Origin: JAOTVV01 sp041602035
GTDB taxonomy: Bacteria > Gemmatimonadota > Gemmatimonadetes > Gemmatimonadales > GWC2-71-9
Direction of reading: 5' to 3'
Length of the DNA stretch: 64,000 bases
NCBI GenBank assembly: GCA_041602035.1
Contig: JBFIHA010000003.1
Coordinates: forward strand, 159,803-223,802
In this document: positions 26,558-34,694 of the stretch, one piece after another
Position numbering within the stretch: position 1 is the stretch's first letter
Layout: each line of letters starts with the position of its first letter
Translations under genes and position numbers: made by a program
The notes under the pieces: generated by a model
Seen by the model: only the letters and a program-made list of their open reading frames with translations
Told to the model about the DNA's origin: nothing
Database searches by the model: none

Positions 26558-27388
26558 TCAGTGGGTCATCGCGTAGACGATGTAGTTGATGCCGAGCTTG
26601 TAGGCCTCGTTCGTGATGTCGATGGGAATGAACCCCCTGTCGGAGAACTCCCATGCGTCGCCGATGTCGTTGTCGTAGTTCGCGATCAGCATGAGTCGCT
26701 TGCTCGGGTCGTTATCGTCGAACACGCCGTAGAAGCTTGACGGGATGAATTGCAGTGGATGGACGAACCCGTCCAGCGACTCGATCTCGTAAAAGGCGTG
26801 GAAGATTGGATGTGACGCATCGAGGCGTACTAACCGATGCTCGGGGAGAACCCGTCGAAGCTGTTCCTCGAAGTTGAACCAATGGGATCCGTCGAAGTCG
26901 TCGAAGATGACGAACCCGCCTTTGAGGAGGTAGGCCCGCAGGGCGGCGGCCTCTTCGTCGGTCTGCGTCCAGTGGCCCGGTTCCGACATGTAGGCGACGG
27001 GGTACTTGAGTAGTTCGGGATCGTCGACGGCGAGGATGTTGCTTGCGTCGACCGTCACCGATATCGCCGTCAGTTCCGTCAAGATCTTGGTGAAATGACG
27101 TTCCGCTCGCGGGTAGTCGTGGTCCCACTGGTAGTTCACCCCGCCGAAGAACCCGCCGCCCCGGCCCCAACCGGCCCAGTCCGGCGTGTACCGCAACCGC
27201 ACGAACGTGAGGCGGCCGTCGTACGGGACGTTGAACGCCTCGAAGTCGACGTCCGCCGACACCGGTGCCGCACGCTGCCCAAAGCCCCGGCGGCGCTCCT
27301 GGCCGTGCAGTGACGCCGTGGCCACACCGAGGGCCACGGCGGCGAGTAGCGCGGTGCGAAGGCGGCTATCGAGCTTGGCGTGCATCAT
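26558..27388 (-). CDS. DUF4159 secreted protein, copy B
   Basis: The 276-residue protein starts at ATG 27388 behind GGAG and overlaps the TPR/peptidase gene by 23 bases. A signal peptide occupies residues 1-26 (LLAAVALGVATASLHGQ). The mature protein is the DUF4159 domain: FVRLRYTPDW at the start, then WDHDYPRAERHFTKIL, LLKGGFVIFDDFDG, EEQLRRVLPEH, SHPIFHAFYEI and YDNDIGDAWEF, ending with INYIVYAMTH. It is a close relative of copy A at 33308-34048, sharing the FxFxDDF and xRRVLPEH blocks and the terminal IVYxMxH. The fold resembles class I glutamine-amidotransferase-like domains, but no catalytic triad is obvious. It probably acts in the periplasm with the vWA proteins. Confidence 0.85.
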   Translation of the reverse strand: MMHAKLDSRLRTALLAAVALGVATASLHGQERRRGFGQRAAPVSADVDFEAFNVPYDGRLTFVRLRYTPDWAGWGRGGGFFGGVNYQWDHDYPRAERHFTKILTELTAISVTVDASNILAVDDPELLKYPVAYMSEPGHWTQTDEEAAALRAYLLKGGFVIFDDFDGSHWFNFEEQLRRVLPEHRLVRLDASHPIFHAFYEIESLDGFVHPLQFIPSSFYGVFDDNDPSKRLMLIANYDNDIGDAWEFSDRGFIPIDITNEAYKLGINYIVYAMTH

Positions 27389-30020
27389 GGATCTCCAACA
27401 GCAGGTCTTGTGCTTCGCCGAAGTTCGGAGCGATCTCCAGGGCACGCAACACCCAGGTCCGCGCTTGGTCGAGGTCGCGTGCGCCGAAATACGCGTGCGC
27501 CAGCCGGAACAGCGCATCAGCACGGTCCACGGGATCGAGGGCCAGGAGGGCACGGCGCTCACGGACGGCGCGCGGCCACTCCCCGACCGCCTCGGACAGC
27601 TCGGCCAGCCGGCGGTGCGCGGTGACGTCGAGCGGGTAGACGTACATCGCCTTGTCGAGGGCCTCGATTACCCCCGCGCGATCTCCGTGTGCGTCGAGAT
27701 GCGCCGCGAGCGCGAGCAACGCCTCGAGATGTCCGCCGTTCAAGCTGGTGAGCACGCGCAGCTCACTGACCGCGCGCGCCGAATCACCCATCGCGGTGTA
27801 TGCACGGGCGAGGTGCCAATAGGGACTCGACACGCCTGCGTATTCCGGGAACAGCTCCTTGGCACGCTCGAGGTAGGTGATGGCTCCGCGAGGATTTCCT
27901 CGTTCCACGAGCATCTGACCCATGGCGAGCTGTGCGACGAAGTCCGTGGGATCTGCCGCGCGGCGGCCGAGGTTCTCCGGCGTGTGTCTGCCTCCGCCCG
28001 CTCCCTCGCCGAGTGGCGCCGCGGCCTTCAGGGCGTCGAGCGGCTGGGCGAACCGATCACGAAGGTAGCGATCGAAGACCGCATCAAACGTGTCGAGGTC
28101 GATGGCAAGCACGGAGCGAAACACCTGGCCCGTGGTTTGGCCGTCGCGATAGGCCCGCAGCATTCGGGTGAACGCCGCAACTCCATGATCGCGTTCGATC
28201 AGCTCGCACACGAGCGACGCCTGATAATAGGAATGCCCAATCTGCTCCGGATATGTGGGCCGGGTGAACCCATCGTTGAGCCGGCTCACGGGGAGGAGCG
28301 TGCCGTTCCGATAGGCGATCAGGAACCCCGGGTCGATCCCGTCGCCCCATCCGGGACGCGCGCGCCGCTCTTCGAACACGGCCAATCCTTCGGTGAACCA
28401 GCGCGGTACTCGGCCGGACGAGAGACCGAGGTGGAACGTGTGCGCAATCTCGTGCCACAGCGTGGAACCCCAGTTGAACGCCCCGCGCTCCCGGGCCGAC
28501 GGGGAGTCCATGGCAATCACCGGACCGAAGCTCACTCCCAAGGCACCCAGTCCGACCAGCCCGACGGAGCGAACGGAAAAGTCGGCGTGACTCGGATACA
28601 CTTCGATGCGCACCGGCGGGTCGGGCCGATACCCGTAGCGGCCGGCCAATCGATCGTATGCCTCTTCGGCGAGATCGTTCACGTACAGGGCGAGCAGCGC
28701 CGACTCCTTGCGGTCGATCGCCACGCGGAACCGCGGTGTCTCCACGAGATCGTACCGCTCCAGGGTGTCGAGCAGATCGAGGGTGTTCTTGGTCCAGAGA
28801 TCGTACGGGTCGCCAGCGAAGGCCGTCTCGAGATTGGCTCGCCCCCGGTCCATCCGACCGACGCGGAGTTGATTGATACCCAGCAGGGCGAACGCGCGCC
28901 ACGCGGTGGAGTCGAGCGCAACCCCCTCCTGGGCGAAGCGCACGGCCTCCTGGTACAAACGGTTACGCGCGCTCACCTCCGCGAGAACGACGTACATGCC
29001 GGCGAACCGCGGGTTAAGTGCCAGCAGACGCTGCCGAAGCGTCTCATACGCCGAGCGGTCGCCCTGCAGGTGGCGGACGGCGGCCAGCAACGCGAGGGCG
29101 TCGAGCGAGCCGGGATCCACCTCGAGCGCACGCTCGATCTCGCGAGCTGCCTCCTCGTACTGCTCCGCTTCGGCGTACAAGCTCGCGCGAAACACCCTGG
29201 CAGCGACGAGGTTCGGGTTGACGTCGAGTGCTCGGTTGACGTGATCCATCGCCTCTGACGAACCGGCGAATCGGCGGGTGCGCGCCAGCCCGAGCAAGGC
29301 GCGCGGGTGATTCGGCGCGCGTGCTAGGATGGCCTCGAACGCCTCACGCGCCTCAGTGCCTTCGTACTTCTCGAGAAACAGGTCGCCGACCAGGATCTGC
29401 GCGTCGAGGTTGTTCCCGTCGGTGGTAATGGCTTCGTCGTACGCCCGAAGTGCATCCTGGAACAGCTGGGGGTTGCGGCTGCCCAGCTGACGCACGGCCG
29501 TCGCGACGGCTGCGATCTCCGCCGAGGAGAGGTTGCGGTTTCGGTTGTAGATGTCGATGAACCGGTCGAAGCCCTGCATCGCCGACGGCACGTCCCCACG
29601 ACGCTGCTGGAGCAGCAGGAGATTGAGCCGGGCTACGAGACTGTCGAACGCGCCGCCGTCCAGGGCACGCCGAAACTGGCGTTCGGCCTCGTCGAGCCGA
29701 CCCCGGTGAGCGAGCAACTCGCCGTGCAGGTTCGCCACGTGAGGGACGGTGGGATTGCGGCGCTCGTAGCGTGCTGCTTCGGCGATGGCGTCGTCGTACC
29801 GCCCGGTCTCTGCCAGGGCCCGGGCGAGACCGCGTGCCGCCTCGGCCGAGGTCGGGGCGGAGCGTGTCAGGCGCCGATAGGCAGTGATGGCGTCATCGTA
29901 TCGCGACGCGACGTAGGCTGACCGAGCGTCGGCCAGGGGATCTTGGTCGGCACCCCACGCGCACGGTGCCGCGAATGCAGCGGCCACCATGAGCAGCACG
30001 GTTCGGCGCACGGTGGTCAT
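27366..30020 (-). CDS. Giant TPR protein with peptidase MA-like metalloprotease domain
   Basis: The 884-residue protein starts at ATG 30020, overlapping the previous stop by four bases (ATGA). A signal peptide (residues 1-23, ending CAWGAD) sends it to the periplasm. Residues 30-420 and 700-870 are tandem tetratricopeptide repeats (patterns such as ARGLARALAETGRYDDAIAE). Between them, near residues 523-545, is LWHEIAHTFHLGLSSG followed by PRWFTEGLAVFEE. The HExxH zinc motif plus a glutamate 21 residues on matches gluzincins of the peptidase MA-like group. It could be a periplasmic metalloprotease positioned by protein-protein TPR contacts. Within the operon it sits between the caspase-like gene and the second DUF4159 gene. 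Confidence 0.85.
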   Translation of the reverse strand: MTTVRRTVLLMVAAAFAAPCAWGADQDPLADARSAYVASRYDDAITAYRRLTRSAPTSAEAARGLARALAETGRYDDAIAEAARYERRNPTVPHVANLHGELLAHRGRLDEAERQFRRALDGGAFDSLVARLNLLLLQQRRGDVPSAMQGFDRFIDIYNRNRNLSSAEIAAVATAVRQLGSRNPQLFQDALRAYDEAITTDGNNLDAQILVGDLFLEKYEGTEAREAFEAILARAPNHPRALLGLARTRRFAGSSEAMDHVNRALDVNPNLVAARVFRASLYAEAEQYEEAAREIERALEVDPGSLDALALLAAVRHLQGDRSAYETLRQRLLALNPRFAGMYVVLAEVSARNRLYQEAVRFAQEGVALDSTAWRAFALLGINQLRVGRMDRGRANLETAFAGDPYDLWTKNTLDLLDTLERYDLVETPRFRVAIDRKESALLALYVNDLAEEAYDRLAGRYGYRPDPPVRIEVYPSHADFSVRSVGLVGLGALGVSFGPVIAMDSPSARERGAFNWGSTLWHEIAHTFHLGLSSGRVPRWFTEGLAVFEERRARPGWGDGIDPGFLIAYRNGTLLPVSRLNDGFTRPTYPEQIGHSYYQASLVCELIERDHGVAAFTRMLRAYRDGQTTGQVFRSVLAIDLDTFDAVFDRYLRDRFAQPLDALKAAAPLGEGAGGGRHTPENLGRRAADPTDFVAQLAMGQMLVERGNPRGAITYLERAKELFPEYAGVSSPYWHLARAYTAMGDSARAVSELRVLTSLNGGHLEALLALAAHLDAHGDRAGVIEALDKAMYVYPLDVTAHRRLAELSEAVGEWPRAVRERRALLALDPVDRADALFRLAHAYFGARDLDQARTWVLRALEIAPNFGEAQDLLLEIHDARQAR

Positions 30021-31018
30021 GGTGCGCCGCTCTCCCGGTCCCTGATGGCGCGATTGGCACGCGCGAGCGCGAGCAGCAGGCGCTCGAGCTCCCGTTCGTA
30101 GGCGTCGGGCGCCATGTCGGTCTTGCGCAGCCGGAGGGCGGCGATGTCACGATTGAGCTCCAAACGCTCCGCATAGAGGGCGGCCAGCGCCGGGTCGTCC
30201 GTCGCCGTGGCGGTCATGCCGGGTCGGGTGGCGACGAGGAACTGCGTTCGCGCGACGGCGCCGTCGCCCCGTTGAGGATCGGGTTCGTGGCTCCCCACCC
30301 CGTCCCCGTTATCATCGAGCAGGGCGTGCTCGGTGCGCAACCGATTCTCTCGGTCGTATGCCCGTATCACTTCGCGCCGGGCGTATTCGAACGCCTCGAG
30401 CACCGAAACGCGCTCGTCTTTGTCCGCGTCTGCACCCTCATCGACCAGAGCGGCCACAAAATGGCCACCAAACAGCGTTTCGTTCCGCTCCGTGCCGGAC
30501 CTCGTGGCGGTGATGACCGTGCGACGCGGTCCCGACAGGGCGGCCAGGAACCCTCCGCTCGCGCTCGTGAGATTGGCGAACACGATCTGTTGCGTGGGGA
30601 ATCTGGCCAGGAGGGCGGCGAAGTCCGAGGCCGTCATGTCCGGACCGGGAAGATTGAACCGCGGCGTACCGCCCTGGGCGCTGCCGTGCCCGATCAGGAC
30701 AACGAACAGCCGGGCCTGGGGCTCGATCGAGGTCGCGATTCGGATCAGTGCCGACTCGACGTTTGCTTTGGTGGACCGGCCGGTGATGGCTGCATCGCGC
30801 TCCGACCGCTCGGCAAAGAAGAACACGTTCTCCGGTGGCACCGCGTAGCGCTCGCGTGCTGCGCCCACGAGAGATGACCCCATCTCGTGAAACAGCTCGC
30901 GGTATCCCGGCTCGCCACCCAATCCGGCGATCACCACGAGGTAGGTCTGCCCGTATGCCGCGGGTGGTGTGGTGAGCGCGGTGACCAAGACGATCGCTCC
31001 GAAGACTCCGGCCCTCAC
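30017..31018 (-). CDS. Secreted caspase/legumain-like (clan CD fold) protein with serine at the cysteine position
   Basis: The 333-residue protein is read from GTG 31018, which overlaps the upstream stop in GTGA. Residues 1-24 are a signal peptide. The fold reads like clan CD peptidases: a first strand with TYLVVIAGLGG, the catalytic-histidine strand LFVVLIGHGSA (His111), and the strand that should carry Asp/Glu-x-Cys, which here is QQIVFANLTSASGGF. The nucleophile position is therefore Ser152 in place of cysteine, and the small G/S residues that follow are kept. It may be a dead paralogue or a serine variant. The C-terminal 60 residues form a charged helix (LYAERLELNRDIAALRLRK). A D-x-D-x-D-G-like loop (DDNGDGVGSHE) may bind calcium. 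Operon context suggests a periplasmic partner of the MoxR-vWA set. Confidence 0.7.
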   Translation of the reverse strand: MRAGVFGAIVLVTALTTPPAAYGQTYLVVIAGLGGEPGYRELFHEMGSSLVGAARERYAVPPENVFFFAERSERDAAITGRSTKANVESALIRIATSIEPQARLFVVLIGHGSAQGGTPRFNLPGPDMTASDFAALLARFPTQQIVFANLTSASGGFLAALSGPRRTVITATRSGTERNETLFGGHFVAALVDEGADADKDERVSVLEAFEYARREVIRAYDRENRLRTEHALLDDNGDGVGSHEPDPQRGDGAVARTQFLVATRPGMTATATDDPALAALYAERLELNRDIAALRLRKTDMAPDAYERELERLLLALARANRAIRDRESGAP

Positions 31019-33303
31019 GGTAATCCCCGCGTTCGGCGGTACGCCCACTCGGCGCCGACGAGTCCCAGCAGGGCGAGGAACAGGATCGGCATGTCCCACA
31101 GATCCCGCCGCTCGTGCACGACCGTTCCGCTCTCGGTGAAGCTCACGTCCTCCGGCAACGAGGCCACCGTGGCGGGTGTGTAGAACTTTCCTCCAGTCTC
31201 CGAGGCAACGCGGCGAAGGAGCGGTGCGTTCATCTCGGCGTCGATGAACTCGGAGTTGAGATCTCCGCTCTGCACGTACGCCAGGTCGGCCCCGTACGGC
31301 GTGCCCCGCTGCTCGGCGCGGACGGTAACGCGGTGCAGTCCATCCTCCATGGGCGCGAACGCTGCTCGGTATTGCCCGTCTCGCTGGACCGACCACTCCA
31401 TGGGGATAACATGTTCCGCTCCGCTCGGTGCCGTCACCGTTGCCGAGACCTGTGCGCCGTTGAGGGCGAGGAATCCGGAATCGGACACCTCAGCGGTCAG
31501 CGTGACCGGCGAGCCTGACTCCACACGATCGGCAGACGCTGTCACGCTCACGTGGCTGGTCACACCACTCACGAGCCAGCGGAGCAGCTGCCGCCACAGC
31601 GTTTCGTGCGTTTGATCCTCCAATGGGATGTCGGCGTGCATCTGCCAGAGCCAGGTATCCTGAACCGGCAAGGCCGCAACCCGTCCGCGGCCGAAGCGCT
31701 GGTAGGCGAGCACCACGGCGCGTCCCGAGACGTCCGCGGCGTCGCCGACGAGCAGGGCGCTCGCGCCGGGCTTGAGCTCGGTGACGCGGTTGACCGTCGT
31801 GAGGCGCGGGAGTGCGTTCCAGCGGTCCTCGGAGGTTCGCTCGTCCCCAGCCAACTGGGTCACGGCGTGAGTCCGGCCGAACGGCGTGAGCTCCACCTTG
31901 ACTTCGGCCACGAAGCCACTGGTATCGCGGCGCACGCCGGTCGGGAGGACGACGGGCAGCACGTCGGCGACCGGCGTGCCGCCGTACCCACCCTCGGCGA
32001 AAGCCCGGCGGCCGCCGAGCGCGAGGAGACCGCCCCCACGTCTCCCCACGAAGTCGACGATCATGTTGAGCTGATCGTGTGTAAAGAAGCTCGCCTCGAC
32101 ACTGCCCAAGATGATTCCATCGTAGCGGAACAACTCCTCACGCGTGGTGGGGAACCCCCCGGCGAGCTCGTCGGGGTCGTCGACGTCGAGTCGATAGAAC
32201 TTGTCGTCGGCCGTGCGCTGTAACACGACCACCCGGACGTTCTCGTCTTCGGCTAGGGCGCGCCGGAGGAATTTCACTTCCCAGCGCGGCTCCCCCTCGA
32301 AGTAGAGGATCTTGCGGCGTGCGTCCTGGACGTCGATCAACGACTCCAGCGCGTTGTTCTCAGAGACGAGCTCCCCCTCCTGGGGCGCAATGCGGAACCG
32401 AAACCTCCGCGGTCCGGTTTCGTCGGCGGTGAAGTGCAGCCGAACGGTCGTGACGTCCTGACTTCTCGGCAGCTCCACGTCTCGCGTGTTCAAGATGCGG
32501 CCGTCGCTCTCAACGACGACCTGCACGGTCTGGCCGCCGTATCCCGAGTGCGTGATCGTGAGGTCGACCGTCACCGAAGAGCCGCGAAGGACCGAGCGCG
32601 GGGGATTGGCCCGTCGGATGGCGATGTCCTTGGTGAAGCGCTCCTGCCCGAGACCGACAGTGTGGAGTGGCACCCCCGATGCCTGAAGCTCGAGCAACGA
32701 CTCCGTGAGCACCGACTCGCCGTTCTCCGCGCCGTCGGAGACGAGCACGAGTCCGGCGAGGGGCACGGCGGCTAACTCTCGTTGGGCGGCTGCAATGGCC
32801 GCGCCGAGGTCGGTCCGGCGACCCGTGAACCCAAAGTCGGCCACATCGGACGCCCGCTGGGCGGACTCGGAGAATCGGAAGAACCGGAGCTTGAACCGTT
32901 CAGCCAGGGCCGCGAGGAGCGGGCTCCCCTCAGGACCGAAATGCTCGGCGACGAACTGGCTGCGGGGGCGGTCGGCGTGGTCCGCGATCCGCATGCTGCG
33001 GGAGTCGTCGATCAGCACCCCAAGGAAATTCTGCTGCGGGACGACGGTGGACACCACGAGCACGGGGCGAGCGAGACAGAAGACCAGGACGGCGAAGGCC
33101 GCCGCCCGCAGGGAAGCCAACACCGCCCGATCCCGCGGCTCCAGCCGGCGGCTGCGCAGGTACGGGAGGACCGCCACGGCAAGTAGCGCCAGGGTGACGG
33201 CAACGAGGACCACCGCTGGCCACCCGGGAGCGAATCCCAGCTCGCCCCGCTCGAACACGATGGGACGGTACTTGAACAGGAAACCGAACAGCCGCTCCAG
33301 CAT
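31015..33303 (-). CDS. vWA plus glutamine-amidotransferase-like membrane protein
   Basis: The 762-residue protein starts at ATG 33303, four bases after copy A of DUF4159, and shares four bases with the next gene. Two N-terminal helices (about 28-50 and 65-85) are followed by a vWA domain with the MIDAS motif GVLIDDSRSMRIAD near residue 98 and VLVSDGAENGES. An Ig-like beta region then leads into a GATase1-like core around residues 330-460 (KILYFEGEPRWEVKFLRRAL, LFRYDGIILGSVEASFF, GGGLLALGGRRAF). A second beta-rich part and a C-terminal helix (PILFLALLGLVGAEWAYRR) complete it. This is the usual 'VWA/glutamine amidotransferase' companion of DUF4159 genes. The catalytic cysteine of true amidotransferases is not evident. 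Confidence 0.85.
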   Translation of the reverse strand: MLERLFGFLFKYRPIVFERGELGFAPGWPAVVLVAVTLALLAVAVLPYLRSRRLEPRDRAVLASLRAAAFAVLVFCLARPVLVVSTVVPQQNFLGVLIDDSRSMRIADHADRPRSQFVAEHFGPEGSPLLAALAERFKLRFFRFSESAQRASDVADFGFTGRRTDLGAAIAAAQRELAAVPLAGLVLVSDGAENGESVLTESLLELQASGVPLHTVGLGQERFTKDIAIRRANPPRSVLRGSSVTVDLTITHSGYGGQTVQVVVESDGRILNTRDVELPRSQDVTTVRLHFTADETGPRRFRFRIAPQEGELVSENNALESLIDVQDARRKILYFEGEPRWEVKFLRRALAEDENVRVVVLQRTADDKFYRLDVDDPDELAGGFPTTREELFRYDGIILGSVEASFFTHDQLNMIVDFVGRRGGGLLALGGRRAFAEGGYGGTPVADVLPVVLPTGVRRDTSGFVAEVKVELTPFGRTHAVTQLAGDERTSEDRWNALPRLTTVNRVTELKPGASALLVGDAADVSGRAVVLAYQRFGRGRVAALPVQDTWLWQMHADIPLEDQTHETLWRQLLRWLVSGVTSHVSVTASADRVESGSPVTLTAEVSDSGFLALNGAQVSATVTAPSGAEHVIPMEWSVQRDGQYRAAFAPMEDGLHRVTVRAEQRGTPYGADLAYVQSGDLNSEFIDAEMNAPLLRRVASETGGKFYTPATVASLPEDVSFTESGTVVHERRDLWDMPILFLALLGLVGAEWAYRRTRGLP

Positions 33304-33307
33304 CGGG

Positions 33308-34048
33308 CTAATGGCTCATTCCGTAGACGATCATGTTCACGCCCAACTGATAGGCGAAGTTCGAGAACTGCAACGGGTACCACGGATCGTCAGCCCACTC
33401 CCAGGCGTCGCCAAGGTCCGTGTTCCAGTTGATCACCACCATGAGTCGACCCTGGGCATCGAAAATCCCGCGGAGCGCCGGCAGGTAGCCATCGCGCTCC
33501 CAGGTGGGTCGCCCACCCACACCGCGCCCACGCCCAGGAACCTGGAGGATCTCGTCGATGTCGTAGAAGGCGTGCAGCAGCGGATGGTCCGGCGGCAGAT
33601 CGACGATGTCGTGCTCCGGCAGGACACGGCGGATCTCCGCCTCGAAGTTGTCCCACTGACGCGTTCCCCAGAAATCATCGATCACCAGGAACCCACCCGC
33701 AAGCAGGTAGGTACGGAGGCCGTCCACCTCAGGATCCGTGAGGCCCATGTAGCCCACCTCCAGAGCGTACAAGAATGGAAACTGGCGGAGGTCGGGGTCG
33801 TCGAGCCGGACGGGATTCTCCATCTCGTACGCATCGATGTTGGTGAGGTGGCGGAGGCCGATCAGGAACTGGCGGTCGGCCTTGGGGAAATCCACGGCCC
33901 AGCTGTCCCCGAACCGCCCCCAGCGGTATCCACTATACTGGGCCCGTGTGAAGTAGAACGCCCGCCCCGTCGGTGCAGTGACTGCCAGACCCACGGGTTC
34001 CCCTTGGGCGGCAGGCGATTGGGACGACGGCGGGGCGCTACCTGTCAC
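33308..34048 (-). CDS. DUF4159 protein, copy A, first gene of the operon
   Basis: The 246-residue protein is drawn from GTG 34048, the best standard codon. It carries the DUF4159 blocks FYFTRAQYSGYRWG, WAVDFPKADRQFLIGL, LLAGGFLVIDDFWGTRQW, IRRVLPEHDIVDLPPDHPLL, NWNTDLGDAWEWAD and the ending IVYGMSH. The start is doubtful: GTG 34048 has no ribosome binding site and gives no signal peptide, yet upstream in the same frame the codons read RRPFVLPALTLAGTLAVTG, a good signal sequence without any ATG, GTG or TTG. A CTG at 34099, five bases after GGGAG, would restore it. It opens the nine-gene run, and the 256-base gap to the divergent gene at 34305 should hold the promoter. Confidence 0.75.
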   Translation of the reverse strand: MTGSAPPSSQSPAAQGEPVGLAVTAPTGRAFYFTRAQYSGYRWGRFGDSWAVDFPKADRQFLIGLRHLTNIDAYEMENPVRLDDPDLRQFPFLYALEVGYMGLTDPEVDGLRTYLLAGGFLVIDDFWGTRQWDNFEAEIRRVLPEHDIVDLPPDHPLLHAFYDIDEILQVPGRGRGVGGRPTWERDGYLPALRGIFDAQGRLMVVINWNTDLGDAWEWADDPWYPLQFSNFAYQLGVNMIVYGMSH

Positions 34049-34304
34049 GGCGAGCGTGCCGGCAAGCGTCAGCGCGGGGAGGACGAAGGGGCGTCGCAGA
34101 AGGGCTCCCGAGGATGGTGTGCAGTGGAGATGGGTATCTACAAGAATACCAGGACGGGCAACTCGGGTTCCCTTCCCTCAGTCGGCGCGCCCGGCTCGGA
34201 AGGGGCTCCTCGCCGAGCCGGCGTCGCACGCCGGTGGCCGATTGCCGGTGTTGGGTATTACGTTGGGGCTCGTCTTCCAGCGCTTCATGAGGAGGGAACT
34301 CAGC

Positions 34305-34664
34305 GTGGCAACTCCGGCGTGGATTCACAAACTCACGGCATCGATCGATGCCATGGATGCCGATACGTTCGTCTCGTTTCTCACTGAGGACGCCCAGTTC
34401 CGCTATGGCAGCAACCCGCCGACCGTGGGCAGGGGAGCCATCCGAGACGGGGTCGCGATGTTCTTCACCCAGTTCAAGAAGCTCCGCCACTCGCTGACCG
34501 GCACGTGGACTCATCCCGACGTGGTGTTCATGCAGGGTGATGTGACGTACACGAGGCTCGACGGGTCGGACGTCACCGTGCCCTTCGTGAACTGTCTCAA
34601 GATGCGAGGCGACAAGGTTCACGAGTACTTGATCTACATCGATCCGAGCCCGATGGCGGCCTAG
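34305..34664 (+). CDS. NTF2/SnoaL-like small protein
   Basis: The 119-residue protein is read from GTG 34305, eight bases after a strong GGAGGG. ATG 34287 in frame is an alternative but lies over the binding site itself. The pattern KLTASIDAMDADTFVSFLTE-DAQFRYG-NPPTVGRGAIRDGV followed by four strands is the cone-shaped NTF2-like fold shared by SnoaL, ketosteroid isomerases and many proteins of unknown ligand. The strand set ends LKMRGDKVHEYLIYIDPSP. There is no signal peptide, so it is cytoplasmic. The AI-2E-type permease gene follows after 30 bases, suggesting cotranscription. No enzymatic activity can be assigned. Confidence 0.8.
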   Translation: MATPAWIHKLTASIDAMDADTFVSFLTEDAQFRYGSNPPTVGRGAIRDGVAMFFTQFKKLRHSLTGTWTHPDVVFMQGDVTYTRLDGSDVTVPFVNCLKMRGDKVHEYLIYIDPSPMAA

Positions 34665-34694
34665 ACGCCGAACACTCCGTTCCGGAGCTCGATC

